This document shows, piece by piece, positions 31,816 to 40,170 of a DNA stretch of 64,000 nucleotides (the stretch's first letter is position 1; the number at the start of each line of letters is the position of its first letter). The notes under the pieces are model-generated. The model was given only the letters and a program-made list of their open reading frames with translations. It ran no database searches and was not told the DNA's origin. This stretch comes from CALBZG01 sp964486295. GTDB lineage: Bacteria > Bacillota > Clostridia > Peptostreptococcales > Anaerovoracaceae. Both the position numbers and the translations under genes were made by a program. Location: the NCBI GenBank assembly GCA_964486295.1, contig CAZAMF010000005.1, positions 62,001-126,000 on the forward strand, written 5' to 3'.

Positions 31816-31860
31816 TCAGCGTCTACGGTGTCTCAATTCGGAATTGAAATTATTGTGCAT
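31816..31860 (-). CDS. Arginine-rich leader peptide of the arg operon, 14 aa
   Basis: The ATG at 31860 has an excellent site (TTTAGGAGAAAAAAG). The product is MHNNFNSELRHRRR followed by TGA. Four of the last five codons are arginine (AGA, CAC His, CGT, AGA, CGC). It lies about 45 bases after the predicted transcription start and 85 bases before the terminator hairpin. This is the layout of ribosome-mediated attenuation, in which stalling at Arg codons when charged tRNA-Arg is scarce changes leader folding. The codons also contribute the ACACCG arm of an alternative stem. No experimental support is known to me. Confidence 0.75.
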   Translation of the reverse strand: MHNNFNSELRHRRR

Positions 31861-31911
31861 CTTTTTTCTCCTAAAAAACTCTAATTGAATTAATAAGATT
31901 AATTGAAGGTT

Positions 31912-31963
31912 ACTTTACCATGCATGGATGTATTTGTCAATACAATATTTGTATTTATTCATT
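31912..31963 (-). promoter_or_regulatory. Promoter and ARG-box-like site of argCJBD
   Basis: TTGACA (31935-31940), 17-base spacer, TAAAGT (31912-31917) with TGG ahead of it, an extended -10. Just upstream, AATGAATAAATACAAAT (31947-31963) resembles the ArgR/AhrC ARG box half-site pattern TGAAT-WWWW-ATTCA with mismatches in the second half. The overlapping palindrome ATACAA-ATA-TTGTAT spans 31940-31954. Confidence 0.6.
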
Positions 31964-32013
31964 AAATTGGCTAAATTCCCATTCACGGCTTTGTGTTGAA
32001 TCACAAAATCATT

Positions 32014-33240
32014 CTATATTCTTTCCATAACCGCCTTAATTCTTGCAGGAAGAATTTTCAGCTTTTCAATCGGGACAGCCGACACTGCAATTCTTACGCC
32101 TTTGCCCAGCGGAACCAGGAATATACCCTCTTTCATCAATTCGTCTACCAAGAGCTCAGGTTTATCCGTCGGTACTGACGCGAAGAATCCTCCGTCAAAA
32201 GGCACCATTGGCAACCCGCATTCTTTAGCCGCTTTTTCGAATGCTCGGCCTCTTTCCAGCAGCATTTCACGGAAAGAATCTCTTTCGTCCTGTATCTTTT
32301 TGATCAGCACTGGATCGCGGTGAACTTTAGCCAGCAGCTCCTGAGCAGCCCTTGTGCAATTCGACCAGGTTCCGCGACAGGACTGTTCGCAGATTTTCTT
32401 ATATTCCTCAGCAATCGCTTCGTTTTGGGTGAGGCAGATCATCGCGCCCCCACGCATTCCGTATAGGGTATATCCTTTTGACATACTATAACCGATAACC
32501 ACCAGAATATGATCGGCCAGACAGTCCAGTTTTTCCAGAAACTTTCTGACTTCCTTCGGGTCTCCGGCATAATCAAGATAAGCGGCATCCACAAATAGCG
32601 TTACCTTGTATCCCTGGTTCACTGCTTTATTGAATACACCAATAATTTTGGTCCAGTCAGAATCAGATATGGAGTACCCGGTTGGATTATGCGCCGGGGT
32701 ATTCACAATAACAACGATCTTGTCCTGAGCGACGCAAAGCTCCATGACCTTATCTTCGAATGAGGCTATATTGAATTTTCCGTCTTCATCAAAAAGAGTG
32801 TATGTGTCGATGCTTCTGCCGTGTTCCTGGGCAATAGTATTGTAAGGGCCCCAGAACCAGTCTGAAGTCAGGATCTTATCGCCGGGCTTTGAATAGTTTA
32901 CAATGGTATTTCTGATGGATCCGGTCCCTCCCGGAGTTGCAACAGCCCTTGTAAATCCTTTCGGTTCATAGTCGCCGAACACTTCTTTGACTACCGCATC
33001 CAGATAGCTAGGAAGTCCCCCAATCGGTGCGTATTCCGCAAATTCTTCAGGTGTCAGGCTCCTTAAAACTTCCACCACCGATGAGAGGATCATCAAGTTG
33101 CCCTGATCATCCAGCAGAGATCCGATCGTGCCGTCGATCACCTTATCTTTTCCTTCTTTTGCAGCCATTTCGTTGGCCAGTGCGCTGATTCCGAATATAA
33201 CATCTCTCTTAGGCAAAACTCTTCCGTTCGCTTCCGCCAT
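32014..33240 (-). CDS. Class I/II pyridoxal-phosphate aminotransferase
   Basis: 408 aa, fold type I, in the aspartate/aromatic aminotransferase style. Key pieces are ATPGGTGSIRNTI (PLP phosphate loop), the Asn in VNTPAHNPTGYSI, the Asp/Tyr in FVDAAYLDY and the PLP Lys in VIGYSMSKGYTLYGMRGG. The terminal Arg that binds the alpha-carboxylate lies in GVRIAVSAVP. The exact amino-acid substrate is not readable. I start at the ATG at 33240 (GGAAGAATTCATC); a GTG at 33264 overlaps its own purine-rich site and is less likely. It is transcribed alone from its own promoter. Confidence 0.88.
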   Translation of the reverse strand: MAEANGRVLPKRDVIFGISALANEMAAKEGKDKVIDGTIGSLLDDQGNLMILSSVVEVLRSLTPEEFAEYAPIGGLPSYLDAVVKEVFGDYEPKGFTRAVATPGGTGSIRNTIVNYSKPGDKILTSDWFWGPYNTIAQEHGRSIDTYTLFDEDGKFNIASFEDKVMELCVAQDKIVVIVNTPAHNPTGYSISDSDWTKIIGVFNKAVNQGYKVTLFVDAAYLDYAGDPKEVRKFLEKLDCLADHILVVIGYSMSKGYTLYGMRGGAMICLTQNEAIAEEYKKICEQSCRGTWSNCTRAAQELLAKVHRDPVLIKKIQDERDSFREMLLERGRAFEKAAKECGLPMVPFDGGFFASVPTDKPELLVDELMKEGIFLVPLGKGVRIAVSAVPIEKLKILPARIKAVMERI

Positions 33241-33294
33241 GATGAATTCTTCCAATATATCCACCCCTCTCTTATTTAAAAAATAATAGATTAA

Positions 33295-33322
33295 ATTATA
33301 ACACTTCTGTTGTTGTTTTCAA
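33295..33322 (-). promoter_or_regulatory. Sigma-A promoter of the aminotransferase gene
   Basis: TTGAAA (33317-33322), 16-base spacer, TATAAT (33295-33300) on the minus strand, about 55 bases ahead of the start codon. Confidence 0.65.
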
Positions 33323-33356
33323 CTAGTAAATGTGCACATCTTCAACCGAAATGAGT

Positions 33357-34001
33357 TCACCGTACTGTGATCGCTTTAAGATATTTGATTTTTCTGCCCT
33401 CCTGCGAGAACTTTGCTTCATATTCGGTCATAACCAGACGCGCACTAAAGTCGGTGCTGTGAAGATCTTCTGTCTTTTCGAGTATTTCGAAACCTGCTGA
33501 TTTTATGGATTCCACGCTGAAATTAAAGAGGTTTTCATTGTCCGTCTTGATTTCGATGGGTGAACCCGGTTTTAATATCATCCGATACCGATCCATGTAT
33601 CCGGCTGAAGTGAGCCTTCGTTTTGAATGCCGGTCTTTGGGCCATGGGTCGCTGAAATTAAGATAAATACCGCTGATTTCATTTTCGCCGAACCATTCGC
33701 CGGGATCATTGATATATTGAGCCGCTATTCTTATATTCTTACAACCTTGGCTGCTGATATTTTGCAGTGCTCTTAGTGCCACACTTCTAAGCCCTTCCAC
33801 GCCCAAAAAATTTCTTTCCGGATGCAGTTTTGCCATCCCTGTGATGAATCCGCCTCTTCCGCAGCCTATTTCCAGATAAAGCGGAAGGTTTTCCTCAAAT
33901 AGTTCAGACCATTTTCCCTTTTGCTCCATGGGATTCCTCACCAGAAGGCCGATAAAATTATCCAGTTTTTCTTCCAGATTTTTTATTTTTCTTTGTCTCA
34001 T
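33357..34001 (-). CDS. trmB: tRNA (guanine-N7-)-methyltransferase
   Basis: Makes m7G46 in the tRNA variable loop. It is 214 aa. Rossmann-type SAM-binding motif YLEIGCGRGGFITGMAKL, then LNFSDPWPKDRHSKRRL, whose catalytic PWPK..H.KRR block is diagnostic. It follows queT by 31 bases and has only a weak ribosome binding site. It ends the ECF/queT/trmB run. Confidence 0.95.
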   Translation of the reverse strand: MRQRKIKNLEEKLDNFIGLLVRNPMEQKGKWSELFEENLPLYLEIGCGRGGFITGMAKLHPERNFLGVEGLRSVALRALQNISSQGCKNIRIAAQYINDPGEWFGENEISGIYLNFSDPWPKDRHSKRRLTSAGYMDRYRMILKPGSPIEIKTDNENLFNFSVESIKSAGFEILEKTEDLHSTDFSARLVMTEYEAKFSQEGRKIKYLKAITVR

Positions 34002-34032
34002 GATACGTTTGTTCTACATCTTTCTGAATCAA

Positions 34033-34500
34033 TTACTCAAATATGTTTCTGTATTTTTTCAGATATCTCATGAGCGGGTAGCCTATTCCATAACAAGCGA
34101 TCAGCTCTCCCAGCATGACCCATAGGATACATCCGACCAAAGGCACCGGTACACTGTACACATAATAAAGCATCGGGCCAATGACGATGCCGTTCAATAC
34201 CACCGGCGGCAATGGCACCAGAGCAGGCTTATTCCGGAGCATATATGCTCCGATGGCGCCAAGAAGAGTGGCTGTGCTGCCGAAAATCATGTCAACAACT
34301 CCGTATGGTCCCAGAATATTTGAAATAAGGCATCCGACAAATAGTCCCGGTATAGCTGCCGGGGTAAAAAAAGGCAGCACTGTAAGTGCTTCCGAAACCC
34401 TGACCTGCATCACACCGTAGCTGATGGGAGCCAGCGCAATTGTTAAAGCAGCATAAACAGCGGCTATTATCGCCGCTTGGACTATATATTTTGTTTTCAT
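34033..34500 (-). CDS. queT: QueT family substrate-binding (S) component of an ECF transporter
   Basis: 155-aa membrane protein with about 5-6 hydrophobic helices. The segment LAPISYGVMQVRVSEALTVLPFF is characteristic of the QueT family, predicted from riboswitch and genome context to import a queuosine precursor. It overlaps ecfT by 4 bases, so it is made together with the energising module. No preQ1 riboswitch can fit ahead of it because of that overlap. Confidence 0.85.
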   Translation of the reverse strand: MKTKYIVQAAIIAAVYAALTIALAPISYGVMQVRVSEALTVLPFFTPAAIPGLFVGCLISNILGPYGVVDMIFGSTATLLGAIGAYMLRNKPALVPLPPVVLNGIVIGPMLYYVYSVPVPLVGCILWVMLGELIACYGIGYPLMRYLKKYRNIFE

Positions 34501-35312
34501 GATATGATCCTCTCCAATATATAAGGCTCAATAAGGATGATCATGACGAAAACCCCAAGGAGGGCCATCGCAAGAAAATCAGACCTATTCAATTTCATCG
34601 CATTCATTCTGGTGCGATTCGCTCCGCCCCTATAGCATCTGGCTTCCATCGCCATGGCAAGATCCTGGGCAATCCGGAAAGCGCTGATAAAAAGCGGCAC
34701 CAGAAGCGGAATCAGGCTTTTCGCTCTCTTGATGATGTTTCCGCTCTCGAAATCAGCTCCCCTGGCCATTTGCGCTTTCATGATCTTATCCGTTTCCTCC
34801 AGGAGTGTAGGAATAAATCGCAAAGCGATCGTCATCATCATGGCCAATTCGTGAGCCGGCACTTTGATGGCTTTTAACGGATTCAGGAGACTTTCTATCC
34901 CATCAGTCAGACTGATTGGTTTTGTGGTTAGAGTCAGAAGGGAGGATCCAATAATCAAAAGCACCAGCCTCAAGGCCATAAATGTGGCCGTATAAAGCCC
35001 TTCCCTGGTGATGTGAAGCACTCCCCAACTCCAGAGTACATCTCCGCCGATCATCAACATATTGATTAAAAAGGTAAATATGATAATAATAAATATCGGC
35101 TTCAGTCCCCTGAGGATAAAATTCAAAGGTACCTTGGAGGTGGAAATTACAAAAGAAAGCGTAACGATGGCAATACCAAACCCTATAAAGTCCTTCACCA
35201 GAAACAGCGCGACAAGATAAACCAGACACATGATGATTTTAACTCTCGGGTCCAGTTTGTGCATCCCCGATTCTCCGGGGAAATATTGTCCTAATGTGAT
35301 ATCTCTGATCAT
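34497..35312 (-). CDS. ecfT: Energy-coupling factor transmembrane protein EcfT
   Basis: 271 aa with about five to six membrane helices. It couples the two ATPases to any S component. The two short Ala-Arg-Gly motifs that contact the ATPases are visible (MKAQMARGADF and AMEARCYRGGANR). The start overlaps the ecfA2 stop by 4 bases and the end overlaps queT by 4 bases, giving tight coupling of the four-gene module. Confidence 0.93.
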   Translation of the reverse strand: MIRDITLGQYFPGESGMHKLDPRVKIIMCLVYLVALFLVKDFIGFGIAIVTLSFVISTSKVPLNFILRGLKPIFIIIIFTFLINMLMIGGDVLWSWGVLHITREGLYTATFMALRLVLLIIGSSLLTLTTKPISLTDGIESLLNPLKAIKVPAHELAMMMTIALRFIPTLLEETDKIMKAQMARGADFESGNIIKRAKSLIPLLVPLFISAFRIAQDLAMAMEARCYRGGANRTRMNAMKLNRSDFLAMALLGVFVMIILIEPYILERIIS

Positions 35313-36160
35313 GATTTCAACACACTGTAAATAGCATCCGCAGCCTCGTTCATAGTTAGAGGCTGTCCATCTATTTCAATTCCTCTTTCTCTTATTTTTT
35401 TCATGAGCTGAGCGGCAGGCGGCAAAGCCAATCCGATATCCGCCAGTTCTTCTTCTCTGGAAAACACTTCTCTCGGTGTCCCCTCCATGACCAGCCGCCC
35501 CCCCTCCATGACGAGGACTTTGTCCGCATGGGCGACAATATCGCTCATGTTGTGGGAAACTAGAATAATGATTCCTTTATTTTCCTGATGGATGCGGGTG
35601 ATCATTTCCAGTATATCTTTATGCCCTTTAGGATCAAGTCCGGCAGTTGGCTCATCGAGGATCAGAACGCTTGGCCGCATAGCAAGGACTCCTGCTATTG
35701 CTACCCTCCGCTTTTGTCCTCCCGAAAGCTCGAACGGAGACCTCTCCGCATAAGCTTCGTAATCAAGCCCCACCAAGCTGAGAGCCTCTCTGACTCTTGT
35801 ATCGATTTCTTCCTCGGGCAGATCGAGATTCTTTGGTCCGAAGGCCACATCCTTCGCAACGGTTTCTTCAAAAAGTTGGTATTCCGGATACTGAAAAACC
35901 AGGCCGATTTTTCTTCTCACTTCACGCATTGGAATTTCTTTCGCTGTTATATTTATGCCGTCAATGATGACTGATCCCGAGTTTGGCATCAGTAGACCGT
36001 TTAAATGCTGTACCAGAGTTGATTTCCCCGAACCGGTATGTCCGATGATTCCGGTAAAGCAGCCGTCTTCAATTTTAAAGCTGACATCTTCGATGGCCAC
36101 CTGTTCGTGCGGAAGACCTTCGCTATATATATAGGTTAAATTTTTTGTTTCGATCGACAT
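35309..36160 (-). CDS. ecfA2: Energy-coupling factor ATPase EcfA2
   Basis: 283-aa ABC ATPase. Walker A GHTGSGKST (about residues 39-47), Q-loop VFQYPEYQLFEETV, signature LSGGQKRR, Walker B LILDEPTAGLDP and the switch His in VSHNMSD. It is the second ATPase of the heterodimer; its first eight codons overlap the end of ecfA1, and its site GGTGGAATTTGT lies inside that gene. Confidence 0.95.
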   Translation of the reverse strand: MSIETKNLTYIYSEGLPHEQVAIEDVSFKIEDGCFTGIIGHTGSGKSTLVQHLNGLLMPNSGSVIIDGINITAKEIPMREVRRKIGLVFQYPEYQLFEETVAKDVAFGPKNLDLPEEEIDTRVREALSLVGLDYEAYAERSPFELSGGQKRRVAIAGVLAMRPSVLILDEPTAGLDPKGHKDILEMITRIHQENKGIIILVSHNMSDIVAHADKVLVMEGGRLVMEGTPREVFSREEELADIGLALPPAAQLMKKIRERGIEIDGQPLTMNEAADAIYSVLKS

Positions 36161-36987
36161 ACAAATTCCACCATATCTTCCATGGTTATAATGCCTTGCG
36201 GCACATCAATACCTTTAGATCTAAGTTTCTCAGAAATCTCAACAGCCAAAGGAACGTCCAGAGCAATGGCCCGTATTTCATCAGTGTGAGTAAATACTTC
36301 TTCCGGCTTGCCATCCAGAACGATCTTCCCGCCGTCCATGATCACCACCCGGTCCGCCTGCGCGGCTTCATCCATGAAATGAGTGATCAACACAATAGTT
36401 ATACCTTCTCCATGCAATTTTCCTATGATATCCATCACTTCCTGCCGGCCTTTCGGATCCAGCATAGCGGTAGGCTCATCGAAAACGATACAATCCGGTC
36501 GCATCGCAACGACACCGGCAATTGCAATCCTTTGTTTCTGGCCGCCCGAGAGCAGATGCGGCGCCTTTTTCCTGGCAGACAACATGTTTACAGCTGCCAA
36601 TGATTCATGAACTCTTTTTCTGATTTCAGCGGGCTCTATGCCCAGATTTTCAGGCCCAAAAGCCACATCATCCTCAACGATGGTAGATACCAGTTGATTG
36701 TCCGGATTTTGAAAGACCATACCGGCTGTCTGACGGATATCCCAAAGCAGCGCTTCGTCTTTAGTATCCATTCCATTCACATAGACGGCACCCTCTGAAG
36801 GGAGTAAAAGCGCATTGATATTTTTTGCCAGCGTTGATTTGCCGGAACCGTTCCGGCCAATGATCGCAGTAAAAGATCCTCTCCCGATGTTCAGACTCAC
36901 ACCGTCAATTGCCCTGGTACGATGATCGTGCTCTTCACCAGTAATATATTCAAATATCAGATTTTCTATTTTTATTATATCTTCCAT
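36136..36987 (-). CDS. ecfA1: Energy-coupling factor ATPase EcfA1
   Basis: 283-aa ABC ATPase. Walker A GRNGSGKST, Q-loop VFQNPDNQLVSTIVEDDVAFGPENLG, signature LLSGGQKQR, Walker B CIVFDEPTAMLDP, and switch His in LITHFMDEA. It is the first gene of the ECF module and lies about 155 bases beyond rplQ, the normal Firmicutes position. It shares S components across the genome as well as the adjacent queT. Confidence 0.95.
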   Translation of the reverse strand: MEDIIKIENLIFEYITGEEHDHRTRAIDGVSLNIGRGSFTAIIGRNGSGKSTLAKNINALLLPSEGAVYVNGMDTKDEALLWDIRQTAGMVFQNPDNQLVSTIVEDDVAFGPENLGIEPAEIRKRVHESLAAVNMLSARKKAPHLLSGGQKQRIAIAGVVAMRPDCIVFDEPTAMLDPKGRQEVMDIIGKLHGEGITIVLITHFMDEAAQADRVVIMDGGKIVLDGKPEEVFTHTDEIRAIALDVPLAVEISEKLRSKGIDVPQGIITMEDMVEFVCRSKQKI

Positions 36988-37096
36988 TCTAAACGAGGCT
37001 CTCCATGCGCAATGATTTTATTTCATAAATCAAAAGTGACACAAGCGCTGTGGTTCAGGCTCTGCCACTTGATTCCCTGCTGCATACAATTAGGAA

Positions 37097-37133
37097 GAGG
37101 ATACTTCAAAAGCAGACCTTCTGAAGTATCCTC
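37097..37133 (-). terminator. Hairpin after rplQ (end of the ribosomal supercluster)
   Basis: A perfect 12-base inverted repeat GAGGATACTTCA / TGAAGTATCCTC with a 13-base loop lies 9 bases after the rplQ stop. The following T content is low (TTCC), so it may be a leaky terminator or an mRNA-stabilising stem that lets some transcription reach the ECF genes. Confidence 0.6.
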
Positions 37134-37141
37134 ATCTAAAA

Positions 37142-37483
37142 CTATACTAATTCTAAAAATACAACTTCAACAGAATCTCCCTGTCTTGGCCCTAACTTTA
37201 AAATGCGAGTATAACCGCCATTTCTTTCGGCGTATTTCGGAGCTATCTCATCGAATAGCTTCTTAACCACATCTTCGTCATAAACGTAAGCAAGCACCTG
37301 TCTCTTTGCATGCAGATCGCCACGTTTAGCAAGAGTAATCATTTTCTCTGCTTCTCTTCTAGCTTCCTTGGCTCTGGTCACGGTGGTCGAAATTCTTCCC
37401 TCTCTGAACAGATCGGTAACGATATTTCTTAACATGGCCTTCCTGTGAGCGCTAGGTCTGCCTAGTTTTCTGTATCCTGGCAT
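37142..37483 (-). CDS. rplQ: 50S ribosomal protein L17
   Basis: bL17, 113 aa from the ATG at 37483 (AGAAAGGAGTTTTAGCG upstream). The opening MPGYRKLGRPSAHRKAMLRN is diagnostic and it ends RQGDSVEVVFLELV. It is the last gene of the alpha operon, 19 bases after rpoA. Confidence 0.97.
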   Translation of the reverse strand: MPGYRKLGRPSAHRKAMLRNIVTDLFREGRISTTVTRAKEARREAEKMITLAKRGDLHAKRQVLAYVYDEDVVKKLFDEIAPKYAERNGGYTRILKLGPRQGDSVEVVFLELV

Positions 37484-37502
37484 CGCTAAAACTCCTTTCT
37501 GA

Positions 37503-38450
37503 TTATTCGTCACTCGGCTTTAAGCCAAGTCCTAATTCCTCCAGTTTATGCTTCACTTCATCAAGAGATTTTTTGCCCAAGTTTCTGACTTTCATCATGT
37601 CTTCCTCGGTACGATGAGTCAGATCCTCCACCGTATTGATGGAAGCTCTCTTCAGGCAGTTGAAAGAACGGACAGAGAGTTCCAGCTCTTCGATGGTCAT
37701 CTCCAGCGCCTTTTCCTTCTGGTCTTCTTCCTTCTCAACCATGATTTCCATATGGTCGGTTGTATCGGTAAGTTCCACGAACAGGTTAAGGTGCTCTTCC
37801 ATAATTTTGGCTCCGATGGACACTCCTTCATCAGGGGTGATGGATCCATCTGTCCAGATCTCCAAAGTCAGTTTGTCATAGTCGGTGATATGTCCTACAC
37901 GTGTATGATCAACGGAAAAGTTAACTTTTAAAACAGGGGTGAAGATAGAATCCACCGGAATCACCGCAATCGGCATATTTTCCGTTTTGTTCTGCTCAGC
38001 AGACACATATCCTCTTCCTCTTGAAAGATTGATCTCCATTACCAATGTTGCATTTTCTTCCAAAGTCGCAATATGCAATTCAGGGTTGAAAATTTCTACA
38101 TCGGCGTCGCTGATGATATCAGCTGCCGTGACCTCTTTTGGGCCAACCGCATTGATGATAACTCTTTTGCTCTGTTCTCCGTTAAGTCTGACAGCCAGTT
38201 TCTTGAGGTTCAGAATGATCTCTGTTACATCCTCTTTTACTCCCGGAATCGTTGAAAACTCATGAAGGATCCCGTCGATTTTGACCGATGTCACGGCAGC
38301 GCCGGGCAGTGAACTTAAAAGTATCCTTCTAAGGCTGTTTCCCAGTGTTGTTCCGTAACCTCTTTCAAGCGGTTCAACAATAAATTTTCCATAGTTGACA
38401 TCGTCTTCTGAATAAATGCATTCAATCGTTGGTTTTTCGATTTCTATCAT
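37503..38450 (-). CDS. rpoA: DNA-directed RNA polymerase subunit alpha
   Basis: 315 aa. The N-terminal assembly domain has GYGTTLGNSLRRILLSSLPGAAV. A linker around 230-245 precedes the C-terminal domain (ELSVRSFNCLKRASINTVEDL and VRNLGKKSLDEVKHKLEELGL), which binds UP elements and activators. Site GGAGGGTTTTTGA. It is located between rpsD and rplQ as in most bacteria. Confidence 0.98.
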   Translation of the reverse strand: MIEIEKPTIECIYSEDDVNYGKFIVEPLERGYGTTLGNSLRRILLSSLPGAAVTSVKIDGILHEFSTIPGVKEDVTEIILNLKKLAVRLNGEQSKRVIINAVGPKEVTAADIISDADVEIFNPELHIATLEENATLVMEINLSRGRGYVSAEQNKTENMPIAVIPVDSIFTPVLKVNFSVDHTRVGHITDYDKLTLEIWTDGSITPDEGVSIGAKIMEEHLNLFVELTDTTDHMEIMVEKEEDQKEKALEMTIEELELSVRSFNCLKRASINTVEDLTHRTEEDMMKVRNLGKKSLDEVKHKLEELGLGLKPSDE

Positions 38451-38500
38451 TCAAAAACCCTCCTTTTCTCCAAGTATACGGCAAATTGTTTCATGCACGA

Positions 38501-39121
38501 TTACTTGGAATACAATTCGACGATAAGATGTTCTGCGATAGGAGTGTCAATTTCACTTCTTGTCGGCATTGTAACAACTTTACCCTCAAGCTTTTCAACA
38601 TCTACTGTCATCCATGAAGGAACCGTGATGGCCATATCTTTGATCTCCTTGAATTTAGGAGAATTGGCACTCTTCTCTTTAACCTTGATCACATCGCCGG
38701 TTTTGCATTCGAAGGAAGGAATGTTGACCTTCTTGCCGTTGACCAGGAAATGTCCGTGGTTGATCAGCTGTCTTGCTTCCTTTCTTGAAGAAGCCAGTCC
38801 GAGTCTGAACACTACATTGTCCAATCTTGTCTCAAGCAGGATCAGCAGGTTTTCACCTGTGATACCCTTCTTCTTGGCTGCTTTTTCGAATAAGTTTCTG
38901 AATTGTGTTTCCAGTAAACCATAGAATCTTTTTGCCTTTTGCTTTTCTCTGAGCTGTGTGCCATATTCGGACAACTTCTTTCTGCTCTGTCCGTGCTGGC
39001 CGGGAGCGTAACTTCTCTTCTCCATAGCGCACTTGGTGCTGTAGCATCTTTCGCCCTTCAAGAAAAGCTTCTGGCCTTCTCTTCTGCACAATCTGCAGTT
39101 AGCGTCTGTATATCTTGCCAT
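38501..39121 (-). CDS. rpsD: 30S ribosomal protein S4
   Basis: uS4, 206 aa, a primary 16S rRNA binder and 30S assembly initiator. The N-terminus has the zinc-type cysteine pattern CRLCRREGQKLFLKGERC (four cysteines across residues 9-31), the form found in many Clostridia. The S4 RNA-binding domain (SRKEARQLINHGHFLVNGKKVNIPS) is near 95-120. S4 often represses its own operon; no separate leader is evident here. Confidence 0.97.
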   Translation of the reverse strand: MARYTDANCRLCRREGQKLFLKGERCYSTKCAMEKRSYAPGQHGQSRKKLSEYGTQLREKQKAKRFYGLLETQFRNLFEKAAKKKGITGENLLILLETRLDNVVFRLGLASSRKEARQLINHGHFLVNGKKVNIPSFECKTGDVIKVKEKSANSPKFKEIKDMAITVPSWMTVDVEKLEGKVVTMPTRSEIDTPIAEHLIVELYSK

Positions 39122-39141
39122 TCAATTACTCCTCCCCTCAA

Positions 39142-39549
39142 TTATACTCTTCTTCTTTTTGGTGGTCTGCATCCGTTATGCGGTATTGGCGTAATGTCTT
39201 TGATCAGTGTGATTTCAAGACCCGCCCCCTGAAGCGCTCTGATCGCTGCTTCACGGCCGGAGCCCGGACCCTTTACATATACTTCAACAGTCTTAAGGCC
39301 ATGTTCCATCGCAGCCTTAGCCGCTTCCTCCGCTGCCATCTGTGCAGCAAAAGGTGTTGACTTTCTCGATCCCTTAAAACCAAGCGAACCGGCGCTTGAC
39401 CAGGACAGAGCGTTTCCGCCTAAATCAGTGAGAGTAACAAGTGTATTGTTAAAGGTAGATTGGATATGAGCCTGGCCTTTTTCAATATTCTTGCGTTCTT
39501 TCTTTTTCTTTCTGGTTGTCTGCTTCTTAACCTGCTGTTTTGTTGCCAT
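39142..39549 (-). CDS. rpsK: 30S ribosomal protein S11
   Basis: uS11, 135 aa, platform protein of the 30S subunit. A basic N-terminus rich in K and R leads into AHIQSTFNNTLVTLTDLGGNALSWSSAGSLGFKGSRKSTP. The C-terminus has ITLIKDITPIPHNGCRPPKRRRV, the family end. It lies between rpsM and rpsD. Confidence 0.97.
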   Translation of the reverse strand: MATKQQVKKQTTRKKKKERKNIEKGQAHIQSTFNNTLVTLTDLGGNALSWSSAGSLGFKGSRKSTPFAAQMAAEEAAKAAMEHGLKTVEVYVKGPGSGREAAIRALQGAGLEITLIKDITPIPHNGCRPPKRRRV

Positions 39550-39566
39550 TATAACCTACCTCCTCT

Positions 39567-39941
39567 CTACTTTGCTTTCTTCTTTCTGCCAACGGTCTTC
39601 TTCGGTCCCTTGCGGGTTCTTGCATTTGTCTTTGTGTTCTGGCCTCTTACTGGTAATCCTCTTCTGTGTCTGATTCCTCTGTAGCAGCCAATCTCCATCA
39701 AGCGCTTGATGTTAAGAGAAGTTTCTCTTCTGAGATCACCTTCTACAACGTACTCTTGATCGATAATTTTTCTGATAGCACCAGCTTCATCCTCGGAAAG
39801 ATCCTTAACTCTGATATCAGGGTTAACACCTGCTTTCGCGAGGATCGCATTGGCTGTATGTCTGCCGATACCATAAATATAGGTCAGACCGATTTCAACT
39901 CTTTTGTCTCTTGGTAAATCGACACCGGCTATTCGAGCCAT
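39567..39941 (-). CDS. rpsM: 30S ribosomal protein S13
   Basis: uS13, 124 aa from the ATG at 39941 with CAGGAGGAAAAT upstream. MARIAGVDLPRDKRVEIGLTYIYGIG at the start and RHRRGLPVRGQNTKTNARTRKGP near the end are diagnostic. It contacts tRNA and the 50S subunit through the head bridge. It is followed by rpsK after 17 bases. Confidence 0.97.
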   Translation of the reverse strand: MARIAGVDLPRDKRVEIGLTYIYGIGRHTANAILAKAGVNPDIRVKDLSEDEAGAIRKIIDQEYVVEGDLRRETSLNIKRLMEIGCYRGIRHRRGLPVRGQNTKTNARTRKGPKKTVGRKKKAK

Positions 39942-40046
39942 ATTTTCCTCCTGTTCCCATCTTCCGTCACGCAACTAAGGGTATTTACCATTACCCCGGC
40001 ATAATATAAACGGGATGTTTTTATAACTTTAACTAATTTTGATTTC

Positions 40047-40160
40047 TCAACCTTGTTTCTGCTTGTGCTTTGGATTTTCGCAGATTATCATTACCTTGCC
40101 ATTTCTCTTAATGATTTTGCACTTCTCGCAGATAGGTTTTACTGAAGCTCTTACTTTCAT
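40047..40160 (-). CDS. rpmJ: 50S ribosomal protein L36
   Basis: A short gene of 37 codons. The product opens MKVRASVKPICEKCKIIKR and has the zinc pattern CxxC-N12-C-N4-H of the C-plus form of bL36. ATG 40158-40160 has AGGAGGTTTGAA upstream, and the stop is TGA at 40047. It lies 10 bases after infA, the standard infA-rpmJ-rpsM order. Confidence 0.95.
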   Translation of the reverse strand: MKVRASVKPICEKCKIIKRNGKVMIICENPKHKQKQG

Positions 40161-40170
40161 TTCAAACCTC

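Larger units (their letters stand above)
31672..32013 (-). promoter_or_regulatory. argC leader and intergenic region (whole)
   Basis: A 342-base stretch between the aminotransferase stop and the argC start. From the promoter it holds: a leader peptide ORF; an alternative long stem (ACACCG with CGGTGT enclosing CTGCC/GGCAG and GATTAT-TCG-ATAATC); a GAGACG segment that could pair with the CGTCTT of the terminator arm; then the terminator. No T-box sequence (AGGGTGG) is present. Confidence 0.6.

Noticed and set aside
34501..34560. preQ1 riboswitch ahead of queT
   Set aside because: queT overlaps ecfT by four bases, so no leader exists at this position.
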